Source: Legionella_C dresdenensis
GTDB lineage: Bacteria; Pseudomonadota; Gammaproteobacteria; Legionellales; Legionellaceae
Assembly: GCF_042649825.1 (NCBI RefSeq)
Contig: NZ_JBHSAB010000006.1
Span: 38,047-102,046, forward strand
DNA: 64,000 nucleotides
Reading direction: 5' to 3'
The notes beneath the pieces were generated by a model. It ran no database searches, was not told the DNA's origin, and saw only the letters and a program-made list of their open reading frames with translations. Every line of letters starts with the position of its first letter. Within the stretch, counting starts at the first letter, position 1. Positions 38,555-46,283 of the stretch are shown piece after piece. The position numbers were made by a program, and so were the translations under genes.

Positions 38555-39121
38555 ATGATATCAAATCCTTCCATTTATTTTGAAAAAATTGGAAAAAATA
38601 AATATATTTTTAGGAAAAGCCCAGTAACGTCATCGCTTGGTTATATTGTTAATTCAAAAGAAAAATTAGAATTAGAATTATTGAGTTGTTCAGTACAGGC
38701 TTTTGGAATGAAAGTACTTGGTATTTGTTTGCCAATTTTTATTATACACCGATTAAGCGCCTTGATTGTAGCATTGATAGGATTCGCGTACAGTATTATA
38801 AATTGCAATAAAGATATCAAATCAATCTTGGGCAATAGAGAAAAAATTTATGTAAAGCGACAGTCAATTATATATGTATTTGAAAAGCAGTATGAATTCT
38901 TCCCTAGAAATACAAAAATAAAACTGATTTTGTTCAATTTCTTACTTTTTTCTGGACTCATAGCAGCCATTACTAATCCTAATGATCCGATATATAAAAA
39001 CTCAATTTATTTAATTATTTTTATCGGCGTAGGAATAAGCCTTTCTGCTCTATTTGCTGTTTTCTTGTGCTACTTTGCAATTAAAAGATCAAGACTCTAT
39101 CAATATATAAAGCGAAAATGA
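38555..39121 (+). CDS. small polytopic membrane protein, candidate immunity protein
   Basis: 188 residues with about four membrane segments (LGICLPIFIIH, LSALIVALIGFAYSII, LILFNFLLFSGLIAAI and IYLIIFIGVGISLSALFAVFLCY) and a Lys/Arg-rich end. AAAGAGG precedes the ATG. It follows the RHS gene by 146 bp, and its DNA is as AT-rich as the RHS tip. Position, composition and a decayed second copy directly downstream match an immunity gene of a polymorphic toxin. I recognise no named family, so the role is inferred from context. Confidence 0.7.
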   Translation: MISNPSIYFEKIGKNKYIFRKSPVTSSLGYIVNSKEKLELELLSCSVQAFGMKVLGICLPIFIIHRLSALIVALIGFAYSIINCNKDIKSILGNREKIYVKRQSIIYVFEKQYEFFPRNTKIKLILFNFLLFSGLIAAITNPNDPIYKNSIYLIIFIGVGISLSALFAVFLCYFAIKRSRLYQYIKRK

Positions 39122-39174
39122 AAACCTACTACCTAACAATTGTTAATTACGTAAAAAAATAGAGACTATTCACA

Positions 39175-39331
39175 ATGATGGACTCATCAATATATTTTGA
39201 AAAAATTAATCCAAATCAATATCTCTATAGATATTAGTCCTGTGTTCATTGCTAAAGGATATATTTTAGTTTTGAGTAAGTTAATCGCAATAAAAAAATG
39301 GCAAAAAGAGAAAACTAGAAACAATAATTGA
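39175..39331 (+). pseudogene. frameshifted remnant of a second copy of the 188-residue gene
   Basis: Frame one reads MMDSSIYFEKINPNQYLYRY then stops at 39235. The next frame, from 39230, continues ISPVFIAKGYILVLSKL and stops at 39331. The intact neighbour reads NPSIYFEKIGKNKYIFRK then SPVTSSLGYIV, so the two frames line up end to end with it. Only the first 45 or so codons survive. Confidence 0.75.
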
Positions 39332-39431
39332 CATAAAAAAGGAAAGTAGTCATCTAACTGTGTCTTAGTGAATATCTAAGTCCTAGGGATAGCCTGTCAT
39401 CAAAATAGCTCTGTAACTGGAAAACAATAAG

Positions 39432-39506
39432 CACTCAACGTGCAGGCTGGTTATTCAGATGCTAAAATTCACCTTGATACAAAGTTTGTACCAAAAGTAA
39501 ATTAAT
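39432..39506 (+). pseudogene. possible remnant of a displaced C-terminal coding tip
   Basis: An open stretch of 24 codons without its own start, reading ALNVQAGYSDAKIHLDTKFV and ending at TAA 39504-39506. The composition looks protein-like. It could be the last bit of an older toxin tip. This rests on appearance alone. Confidence 0.2.
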
Positions 39507-39546
39507 TTCATACAATAAGTTACAAAAATATTGCTCATTCAAGACA

Positions 39547-40023
39547 CTATATTTTGATATCATTTTCGCCAAGAAGTCTCCCTAAAATAAATGCATCATT
39601 TTGACTAAATTTTTTAATATCACTTTGAATGCCATTATCAATATTAATATCTTGAATTTGCCCATTTTCCTTAATGCCTACACAATTCTCTTCATGTTTA
39701 ACAAACATGATTTTTGCCTTTGGCTTATATTTTTCATGATTAGCCAGATTAGTAACAGTTCTTATGTCAAAATGGCTAAAGCCGGATATAAAATCATCAT
39801 CAGCAACGATTTCCTCGGGAGTATAATCATTTACTACACTAGTTCCAACAAGTTGTATTCTGCAGTATCCAGTGCCATTTTTTTCCACCCAATCAACGAG
39901 CCTATATTTTATTTTTAACTGCTCGTCTTTTTGTTTGATAATTTCTAATAAAGAAGCGACAATATTCGTTAATCGTTGAACCATAAACTTTAAAATGGTT
40001 TCCTTATCACACTTAAAATTCAT
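39547..40023 (-). CDS. protein of unknown function
   Basis: About 158 residues from ATG 40023 (ACGGA upstream); a TTG nine codons upstream is an alternative. It opens with a Lys/Leu/Ile-rich helical segment (ETILKFMVQRLTNIVASLLEIIKQKDEQ), then a mixed alpha/beta part with VDWVEKNGTGYCRIQLVGTS and PEEIVADDDFISGFS. It has no signal peptide or membrane helix. It is last in a run of minus-strand genes after the queuosine-precursor transporter, 49 bp away. Family not recognised. Confidence 0.6.
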   Translation of the reverse strand: MNFKCDKETILKFMVQRLTNIVASLLEIIKQKDEQLKIKYRLVDWVEKNGTGYCRIQLVGTSVVNDYTPEEIVADDDFISGFSHFDIRTVTNLANHEKYKPKAKIMFVKHEENCVGIKENGQIQDINIDNGIQSDIKKFSQNDAFILGRLLGENDIKI

Positions 40024-40098
40024 AAATAATTTTTCCGTAAAGTTTTTCAAAAGCCAACTAAAATGTGATTACATCTTAAAATAAATAAAAAATCAATA

Positions 40099-40806
40099 TC
40101 AGGTTTGATTCATTGTAAAGGGGTTAAAAATAACTTTTGGTGATTCTGAATCAATATTTTCGTATCTCATCAAAAGTTTAGCAATAACTGAGAAGGGAAA
40201 CGATAATATTAAAATCACAAGTAGTTTTGCGAGTATTGTTGTACAAAACTGTTGTATTAATCTATTTGGGCTTAATGTATGTAAATATAAAGCAGGGATC
40301 ACAATTATGGAAAAACTGCATTGTCCAATAATGGATGCGCCAATAAGCCTTATGAAAAAATACTTGCCCTTAAGAAAATTCCGCCATTTAGCAATGCAAA
40401 AAGCGTTGATATAATCGCCAAAGAAGAAGCCTATGCTGTATATAATCATAACATACAAAGCACTATTAAATATTTGATTATAAGCAGAATAATTGATTCC
40501 TGACGGTGTGGGTAGTTTTAATAAAAAAGATACGGTTATATTGAAAATAAAAATACAGACGAAATTCCCAAAAATAATTTTTCTAGCGTGTTTATAGCCA
40601 TAGACTTCAGTAATTAATGCTGCTACAAGATAGGTTGCCGCGAATGGAATAACGCCTCCTGGTGTCAAAAAAGGCCCAAACTCAATAATGCGATATGTAA
40701 ATACCATTGCACAAATTAAAAATGTAACAGAAATCATAGAGGTTACTGATAAATATTTATATTCTTCATTTCTTTTAACTGATATTAATAGGTTTTGGTC
40801 ACTCAT
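40099..40806 (-). CDS. YhhQ/VUT-family queuosine precursor transporter
   Basis: 235 residues with about six membrane segments. The family motif PGGVIPFAATYLVAALITEVYGYKHARK is clear, as are the later NAFCIAKWR and FIRLIGASIIGQ segments. Members import 7-cyano- or 7-aminomethyl-7-deazaguanine for queuosine in tRNA. It starts 7 bp after the methyltransferase stop, so the two are probably cotranscribed. DNA here is more AT-rich than in the housekeeping region, so this may be an acquired copy. Confidence 0.85.
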   Translation of the reverse strand: MSDQNLLISVKRNEEYKYLSVTSMISVTFLICAMVFTYRIIEFGPFLTPGGVIPFAATYLVAALITEVYGYKHARKIIFGNFVCIFIFNITVSFLLKLPTPSGINYSAYNQIFNSALYVMIIYSIGFFFGDYINAFCIAKWRNFLKGKYFFIRLIGASIIGQCSFSIIVIPALYLHTLSPNRLIQQFCTTILAKLLVILILSFPFSVIAKLLMRYENIDSESPKVIFNPFTMNQT

Positions 40807-40813
40807 AACTATC

Positions 40814-41623
40814 CTAGCACGTGAATTTTAGATTATTTTGAAGAGTATTCTTACAACCCGTAATTTCTAACGTTGAATAAAACATTGCCGGTGTGCTTAT
40901 TCCTCTAAATGCTTTGTAAGCTTCAGCGACCTCCCACAAAAACTGATTTTTCTCACGTGGCTCGGATATTTCATCGACATGCGCAAGCCAGCAGTTTATT
41001 GAATCAACCATTTCCTGATCACTAGTGTAACGGCATTCAATTTCCTTCTTTTGAACAGAAATATCCATCGGGATGTGGCTGAGTATTAAATCTTTATACT
41101 GTTCTTCGGTAATAAAAGATCTTGGCATAGCATAATTTTGAAAATACTTTTGCCAGTGAGGCCTTTTTATTACTTCGGTAACAACTTCGTAAGCGTCATG
41201 TTTTAATGGATACATTAGAAAGAGGTTGCCATCCTCGTTTAAACTTTGAATTATTTTCTGTAATGCATCAGCCTGGTCTTTCAAAGGGATCCATGACAAT
41301 GTCCAAAATGAGATCACTAAATCAAAACTTTCTTCATGATCCATATCTAATACATTTTTACATTCAAAGCTTAAATTATTGTGGACATAATTATTTTTTG
41401 CATAATCAATCATGCCTTCATTGATATCCAAGCCGATAATAGAACCACCGTTGGTTAGTCTTTCTCTTGCAATTTGAGATGTGATTCTGCCAGTACCGCA
41501 GCCGATATCCAGTATTTTTTCATTGCCTTTTAGCGGTAAAGTATTCAACATAGACATTGCAGTATTATACTGCAATACACTTTGCTTATCATACTCGTGA
41601 GGGTTCCAGTTTTTTTGAGGCAT
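40814..41623 (-). CDS. class I SAM-dependent methyltransferase
   Basis: 269 residues. The SAM-binding motif I is ILDIGCGTGRITSQIA, followed by GLDINEGMIDYA (acidic ribose-binding position) and FDLVISFWTLSWI (motif IV region). The length and layout resemble trans-aconitate or small-molecule methyltransferases. The acceptor is unknown. It lies between the S24-type repressor and the queuosine-precursor transporter on one strand. Confidence 0.82.
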   Translation of the reverse strand: MPQKNWNPHEYDKQSVLQYNTAMSMLNTLPLKGNEKILDIGCGTGRITSQIARERLTNGGSIIGLDINEGMIDYAKNNYVHNNLSFECKNVLDMDHEESFDLVISFWTLSWIPLKDQADALQKIIQSLNEDGNLFLMYPLKHDAYEVVTEVIKRPHWQKYFQNYAMPRSFITEEQYKDLILSHIPMDISVQKKEIECRYTSDQEMVDSINCWLAHVDEISEPREKNQFLWEVAEAYKAFRGISTPAMFYSTLEITGCKNTLQNNLKFTC

Positions 41624-41653
41624 TTTTATCTCTACAAAATTTAAAATTATTGA

Positions 41654-42247
41654 TTATTCAAAGTTGAGAATCGACTGAATTACAACTCCTACAATTTTTG
41701 TGGTTTTATCATCATATTGAACGCTCGGTATACTATGATCTATAGATTTTAAATATGCAGTACTTCCATCTAAAATAAAACGTTTTAAAGAGGCTAAATT
41801 GCTGTTTTCCTGTTTGACGATTACGTAGCTTCCATTTTTAGGTTTTTTGTTTTGATCAATAATAAGAAAAGTTCCTTCTGGAAAACGGTTGTCCAAAGTA
41901 TATTCTATCAACAATGCAAATGAAGCTTGTGGTGGTTGATAACCCACTTTAAGGTATTTGTAGTTAGAAGTGAAGCCTAATCTGGAAAGGCAGGCAGCGT
42001 CTGCCCAAGATAATATTGGAATTTCATCACAAGATTTGTGTGTGCCCTCTTTAACGCCGAAAACTACTTCATCAAAACTATAATGTTTGATAATAGCTTT
42101 AATAGAATCGATAGTGGGATTTTTGGTAGAACCACTAATAATTTTATGTAATACCGAGCGATCTATGCCTGTAATACGCGATAACTCTGAAGCGGTAATT
42201 CCTTCTTCGTTCATAAGTCTGTTAATGTTATCGGCAATAGTAGTCAT
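41654..42247 (-). CDS. XRE/S24 (LexA-like) repressor, LvrR-type candidate
   Basis: 197 residues. The N-terminal HTH covers about residues 1-60 (EGITASELSRITGIDRSVLHKIISG). The C-terminal S24 fold covers about 105-190 (FALLIEYTLDNRFPEGTFLIID and LKRF). The place where S24 proteins carry the catalytic Ser (GDSM) reads EYTL, so Ser may be replaced by Thr and self-cleavage may be lost, while the Lys in LKRF remains. It is divergent from a small protein plus a CsrA paralogue, an arrangement like the lvrR-lvrB-lvrC regulatory genes of Legionella integrative elements. Confidence 0.8.
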   Translation of the reverse strand: MTTIADNINRLMNEEGITASELSRITGIDRSVLHKIISGSTKNPTIDSIKAIIKHYSFDEVVFGVKEGTHKSCDEIPILSWADAACLSRLGFTSNYKYLKVGYQPPQASFALLIEYTLDNRFPEGTFLIIDQNKKPKNGSYVIVKQENSNLASLKRFILDGSTAYLKSIDHSIPSVQYDDKTTKIVGVVIQSILNFE

Positions 42248-42382
42248 AATTAGCTAACGTGAAAAAATTTATTAAATCGTACTTGTGCGTTTTTACTAGA
42301 ACGCATGGATTCTGTCAAGTTTTCAAATTCATAATTCAATATTATAAAAAATTGAACAGATAATTTCATCTATGAAAATTTG

Positions 42383-42412
42383 TTGTTGCAGAAATGAAAA
42401 ATAACTTATAGT
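42383..42412 (+). promoter_or_regulatory. possible promoter for the CsrA-paralogue unit
   Basis: TTGTTG (42383-42388), an 18-nt spacer and TATAGT (42407-42412) in the 296-bp gap between the divergent repressor and the small gene. The gap is the likely operator region, but no clear repressor palindrome could be assigned. Confidence 0.35.
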
Positions 42413-42543
42413 ATTCGCTAAATTTTGTTACCTGGTATGGAAAAAATGAAATTATATATTAATTACAAATGTAACGTGAGAGTAAAAATTTAGGATTACA
42501 ATAATTTAGTTTGAAGAAAGGTCCAATTAAAATGGAGAAAAAA

Positions 42544-42846
42544 ATGGCTACAGCAGACAGTGGAACCGTAGAAAAGCAATATAGATATGAAGTAATTGCA
42601 CAAAAATTTAAATTACCCCATGGCTTATGTGTCTTGTCCATAAGAGACAAAAAAGATGACATTATTATACATACGGCAGCTGCGTTGGTATTTCGAGATG
42701 ATGAAATGCTGGCTGATATGAGTCCTCAAGATATCCGAAAAGTAGGATATATCTTTGCCTGTGATTTTGAAACTATAGGCAAGAATCCAGATAATATTAA
42801 GTTTATTAACACTTCCTGTAGCCATTCTGATAATGCTTGCATGTAG
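42544..42846 (+). CDS. small protein upstream of CsrA paralogue, LvrB-like candidate
   Basis: About 100 residues. ATG 42544 has GGAG six nt upstream; ATG 42532 and TTG 42511 are alternatives. The sequence has no membrane segment and contains HGLCVLSIRDKKDDIIIHTAAALVFRDDEMLADMSPQDIRKVGYIFACDFE, with Cys near the end. It comes 69 bp before the CsrA paralogue. By position it matches the small lvrB gene of Legionella elements; sequence identity to LvrB could not be checked. Confidence 0.6.
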   Translation: MATADSGTVEKQYRYEVIAQKFKLPHGLCVLSIRDKKDDIIIHTAAALVFRDDEMLADMSPQDIRKVGYIFACDFETIGKNPDNIKFINTSCSHSDNACM

Positions 42847-42915
42847 GTGATTAGAACCAATCAAACCATCAGTAAAACAATAAATAATTATTTTAAAAAT
42901 AAAAGGAAATTGAAC

Positions 42916-43089
42916 ATGTTGCTCTTTAAAAGACGTATTGGGGAAACAATAATGATTGGTGATTTTATCCAATGTACTGTTTTAGGCTTGAAAGAAGATC
43001 AGATACGGCTAGGATTTAGTTGTGTCATCGATGATATACCAATACAAACAGAAGAGGATTTTTTGCAAATTAATGAGGATGATCAATAG
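42916..43089 (+). CDS. CsrA paralogue (LvrC-like) with altered RNA-binding site
   Basis: 57 residues, AAGGAAA before the ATG. It matches the CsrA fold: MLLFKRRIGETIMIGDFIQ, then VLGLKEDQIRLGF, then PIQTEEDF. CsrA dimers bind GGA motifs in mRNA leaders and control translation. Compared with the E. coli protein, Leu4 is Phe, there is one extra residue near position 38, and the key Arg44 (in VHREE) is replaced by Thr (IQTEE); Arg6 and Arg7 are kept. It is therefore probably an accessory paralogue with changed RNA specificity, not the housekeeping CsrA. Confidence 0.85.
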   Translation: MLLFKRRIGETIMIGDFIQCTVLGLKEDQIRLGFSCVIDDIPIQTEEDFLQINEDDQ

Positions 43090-43121
43090 AACTCTATTAG
43101 GTTTTATTTATTAAGGAATGT

Positions 43122-43646
43122 ATGCTTTATTCATTCGAAGAACGTAAGCCACAAATTAACGGTAGTAATATCTATATAGCAGAAGAGGCTTGTTTAATAG
43201 GCTCCGTTATTATTGAAAATAATGTATGCATTCTTCCTTATGCTGTAATTCGAGCTGACAATGCAGAGATATATATTGGAGACGGTACTAACATTCAGGA
43301 TGGAGCAATTATTCATACGGATCCGCATTTGGTAATGAAAATTGGTAATAATGTTACTATTGCTCATAAAGCCATGTTGCATGGCTGTCACATCGGCGAT
43401 AATACAATTGTTGCTATTGGAGCCACGATTCTCAATAATACAACTATTGGAAAAAATTGTATTATCGCAGCAAATACTCTTATTCTTGAAAATCAGACAA
43501 TTCCTGACAATTCTTTCGTTGCTGGCTCGCCTGGTAAGATTATGAGGCTAGTATCAGAAGAGGAAATAAAGCAAATGAGCTCATTTTCTAAGCATTATAT
43601 TGATAAAATTTGTCGCTTTAAAAAAAGCCTTGTGAAAATAACTTAA
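43122..43646 (+). CDS. gamma-carbonic-anhydrase-like hexapeptide protein
   Basis: 174 residues of left-handed beta-helix repeats. The three His expected to bind metal lie in AIIHTD and IAHKAMLHGCHIGDN. ADNAEIYIGDGTNIQDG and the C-terminal VAGSPGKIMRLVS are typical of the YrdA/PaaY group. Catalysis of CO2 hydration is likely by family but not proven. It starts 32 bp after the CsrA paralogue and may share its transcript, although its role with that gene is unclear. Confidence 0.88.
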   Translation: MLYSFEERKPQINGSNIYIAEEACLIGSVIIENNVCILPYAVIRADNAEIYIGDGTNIQDGAIIHTDPHLVMKIGNNVTIAHKAMLHGCHIGDNTIVAIGATILNNTTIGKNCIIAANTLILENQTIPDNSFVAGSPGKIMRLVSEEEIKQMSSFSKHYIDKICRFKKSLVKIT

Positions 43647-43775
43647 CCGGCGCAACAGACGATTACTTTTCGCAATGTTTGCACTTTTAGCTATAGATTG
43701 GGCTCATAAATAACCCTTTTGTTTAAGACAAGCATTAAAAATTTAATATATTGAGGTAGTTAATGATACGATTGA

Positions 43776-43801
43776 GAAGCCTTTAAAACGACAAAGGCTT
43801 C
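43776..43801. terminator. strong hairpin after the hexapeptide gene
   Basis: GAAGCCTTT (43776-43784) pairs with AAAGGCTTC (43793-43801) across an 8-nt loop. There is no clear T-run. The gene-free gap 43647-43946 contains this hairpin and a minus-strand open stretch (43783-43995) that reads CTKVRPVQLAQQTETTIHV and looks like a coding remnant, though I cannot assign it. Confidence 0.4.
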
Positions 43802-43946
43802 CGAAGAAGCCTAAACATGGCGTCAACATGGATTGTCGTCTCCGTTTGTTGGGCCAGCTGCACTGGGCGGACCTTTGTGCAGTCTTGAATGCCTGATGCC
43901 GAAGCAGAGCAGTTAACAATTATATTATATTCATTTTTAGAGAAAA

Positions 43947-44381
43947 TTACAAATAGGGTGTTAATCGGGATAAATTTAATCCATGTAGTATACACTTATA
44001 AATCTCCTTCATTTGCTCCCTTCCAAGCCTATTCTTAAAATACAATCGTTTTCCGGATGAATCTCTAGTACCTAGTTTTATTAAGCTTAATCTTTCAAAA
44101 GAGACAGTATAAAGCATGTCCCCTTTAACCCAGTTTTCATATTCTTGGAAATGTTTAAGCATGGGCATGGATTGTTTTGGCATAAGATAATGATAGGCAA
44201 GGATAGGACTCGGTTTAGTAGTGCTGAGTGGGACTAAAGTTACTAGATTCTTTCTCCCTTTAATTTCATTAGATATTATTATTACAGGCCTATTAGATTT
44301 AACCATTTCAGGTTCTTTAAATCCTTCAGAAAAATCACAAAGAAGAATTTGTCCTGGTTTTGGATGGATACTTATTGGCAT
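43947..44381 (-). CDS. PemK/MazF-family toxin
   Basis: 144 residues. The fold signature PGQILLCDFSEGFKEPEMVKSNRPVIIIS matches the N-terminal strand and RP motif of MazF/PemK mRNA interferases. LVTLVPLSTT follows, as in the family. AAAGGA lies before the ATG. No intact antitoxin gene is present: the reading frame that ends 3 bp before this start has lost its own start (see 44385-44486). Confidence 0.78.
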   Translation of the reverse strand: MPISIHPKPGQILLCDFSEGFKEPEMVKSNRPVIIISNEIKGRKNLVTLVPLSTTKPSPILAYHYLMPKQSMPMLKHFQEYENWVKGDMLYTVSFERLSLIKLGTRDSSGKRLYFKNRLGREQMKEIYKCILHGLNLSRLTPYL

Positions 44382-44384
44382 TTT

Positions 44385-44486
44385 TTATTCCTTTGCTTGA
44401 GAGTTGGCTATCGTTTTTCGTGCATCACCCGTCCATAATTCAATAGAAATTTGTGGCGTACCATATCCAATATAGGCTACAACGCG
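44385..44486 (-). pseudogene. start-less reading frame coupled to the PemK toxin, antitoxin remnant candidate
   Basis: The frame reads RVVAYIGYGTPQISIELWTG, then DARKTIANSQAKE, and stops 3 bp before the toxin ATG, the spacing typical of antitoxin-toxin pairs. It has no ATG, GTG or TTG. It lies in the same frame as the upstream 107-codon gene, directly after that gene's TAG, so a single point mutation could have split one gene. Confidence 0.45.
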
Positions 44487-44810
44487 CTATAGTTTGATAG
44501 TAGTTTGACCAACACTAACCATCCCTGCATCGGAGGTTCGATGGCAGTGTAAAACAGTTAATGTTACAACATTCTTTCCATCCTTAATTTCTACAATATG
44601 ATGAACAGGTGCATTGCGGTAGGATTTGAAGACATCTTTATATGCTTCGTTATTATCAACTAAATATCTTACAAGGTCCTCAAAACTTTTAAGGGCTGTT
44701 CCACCATTCTCTGGTAGATAAGTGCTGGTATTGTTTCGACCCAACATGCCTGACTTTAATCCTGATTTTGCCTTAGTGACCTGATCAAGCCCCTTGTTGG
44801 GTCGAAACAC
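44487..44810 (-). CDS. small protein of unknown function, possibly the 5' part of a split antitoxin gene
   Basis: 107 codons. The first 25 codons (FRPNKGLDQVTKAKSG...) come from the inverted repeat at 44733-44808 and are unlikely to be original. The rest (SFEDLVRYLVDNNEAYKDVF, then VHHIVEIKDGKNVVTLTVLHCH) looks like a small alpha/beta domain. It ends at TAG 44487-44489, and the same frame continues after it to just before the PemK toxin. Function not recognised. Confidence 0.4.
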   Translation of the reverse strand: MFRPNKGLDQVTKAKSGLKSGMLGRNNTSTYLPENGGTALKSFEDLVRYLVDNNEAYKDVFKSYRNAPVHHIVEIKDGKNVVTLTVLHCHRTSDAGMVSVGQTTIKL

Positions 44811-44820
44811 CCCAACTTAC
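44733..44820. repeat. 14-bp inverted repeat made of the GTTGGGTC-family hairpin
   Basis: GTTTCGACCCAACA (44733-44746) and TGTTGGGTCGAAAC (44795-44808) are perfect inverted copies 48 nt apart. The right arm, together with CCCCAAC (44811-44817), is itself a GTTGGG-type hairpin. The element supplies the last codons of the membrane-protein gene and the first codons of the small unknown gene, so it probably inserted across their junction. Confidence 0.65.
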
Positions 44821-46038
44821 TTCTCTTTTTAATGTTGCAAGGGTTGTATATAAAATGGAGGAGCTTATCATTAATAATGAAATGAATAGGTTGTTGTGAA
44901 AGATATTCAGGATCCAAAACCCTATGGCAGAAAAGACGCCCATCAGGCCATAGGTTTTCATAACGAGTCCGGATGAGTTTAATGCTTCTTCTTCATAACC
45001 AATTCTGTCCAGGAATGAGAGTGATATTGCTTCATAAGCGAATGCCGCAAGGAATACCAATACACAGACTATAATGACATTGAAAAAGGTTTCATGAACC
45101 GACATATCACTATAAATTTCATAACAGACTGCAGAAATATTCAGAAAAATAATAGCTAAAACCAGAAGCAGCGGGATCCTTATATTTTGTTTATTAGTAT
45201 ATAGCATTGCCGCATAATCATGGTCTTTATTCCAGGACAAAAATACTTTGTACCTATTACAAACAAATGCTGCGACTGCGACCCCAAAATAAAAAGTAGC
45301 CAGGAGATAAGTGCTGATTGTCTGTGACAAATAGTGGGCAGCACTGAATATAACTACCTGTACGCCTACTGTAAGAAAGATAACGGATTTAGACAGCCTT
45401 GAGCACCAGTCTGAGCTGAACTGTTCGACTTTCACGGTTTGAGCGGGTGATGCAGATATATTGGCCGGCCTGGTTTTTAAAGAGAAGCTATAAATATCTA
45501 TTGAGCCTGCGATAAACTGAAAGGCAGCATCGATTAGCAGAGCCATTTCTAAAGAGACGTCAAGATTCAGAATTTTCCAGAAGATCAAACCCAGAACCAT
45601 ACCAGCGTAATATCCAAATTCTACCCAGGCAATTGATTGTTGATAGCCAGATGATTCTGAAGCACGTTTTACTCGAGAATAGAACCAAAAAGTAAATCGG
45701 AGGGTTAAAAGGATGAAAAATATTACAGATGGATATCCCGATAAATAATGGTTTTGGGAGTAATTATAATAAACATAAAATAAAATCACTGATACCAGAC
45801 TGCATCCCACGGAAAAGGAGGGTGCAATGGTTTTTGATAATTTCTTAGGCAATAATTGGATAAATAATAAACCCAGAATAGTGCCAACAAAGAATGCCAG
45901 AATTGACCCGCCATGAAGGTATGGCGTCTTAATAACATCTGTAGCCTTTCCTAAAATTAATCCTCCGCCAAATGCGGCGATTAAATTAGAAATGGAAAAT
46001 AAATAATATCGCGAGGAAACAATTCCGTTTAACAACAT
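44785..46038 (-). CDS. multi-pass membrane transporter-like protein (MFS-like)
   Basis: 417 residues with about twelve hydrophobic segments in two halves and a central loop (SLKTRPANISASPAQTVKVEQFSSDWCSRL). The N-terminal half has FGGGLILGKATDVI and FFVGTILGLLFIQLLP, which recalls major-facilitator proteins, but no specific family motif is certain. The last residues (VSWGVSTQQGA) come from the inverted repeat, so the C-terminus has been altered by its insertion. Substrate unknown. Confidence 0.7.
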   Translation of the reverse strand: MLLNGIVSSRYYLFSISNLIAAFGGGLILGKATDVIKTPYLHGGSILAFFVGTILGLLFIQLLPKKLSKTIAPSFSVGCSLVSVILFYVYYNYSQNHYLSGYPSVIFFILLTLRFTFWFYSRVKRASESSGYQQSIAWVEFGYYAGMVLGLIFWKILNLDVSLEMALLIDAAFQFIAGSIDIYSFSLKTRPANISASPAQTVKVEQFSSDWCSRLSKSVIFLTVGVQVVIFSAAHYLSQTISTYLLATFYFGVAVAAFVCNRYKVFLSWNKDHDYAAMLYTNKQNIRIPLLLVLAIIFLNISAVCYEIYSDMSVHETFFNVIIVCVLVFLAAFAYEAISLSFLDRIGYEEEALNSSGLVMKTYGLMGVFSAIGFWILNIFHNNLFISLLMISSSILYTTLATLKREVSWGVSTQQGA

Positions 46039-46283
46039 AACGCTTAACCTTTGGACTAGTAATCAATATAGGCTCCAAAATCAGTATGCTTTTCTAATAC
46101 TTTTAGGATGCCTCAATTCCGTGCTGTTTTTTATCATATCTGACTTGAAAAAGTCTATCTGTTTCCTAATTTTTTATATTACTGTATAGCGGGGCTTAAG
46201 TATTTACAAAGTATCCTTTGTGTCTATCAATGGACAATTGTCTTTCTATATACTATCCTCTAAGGAACAGTGGAGAGAAGTAT

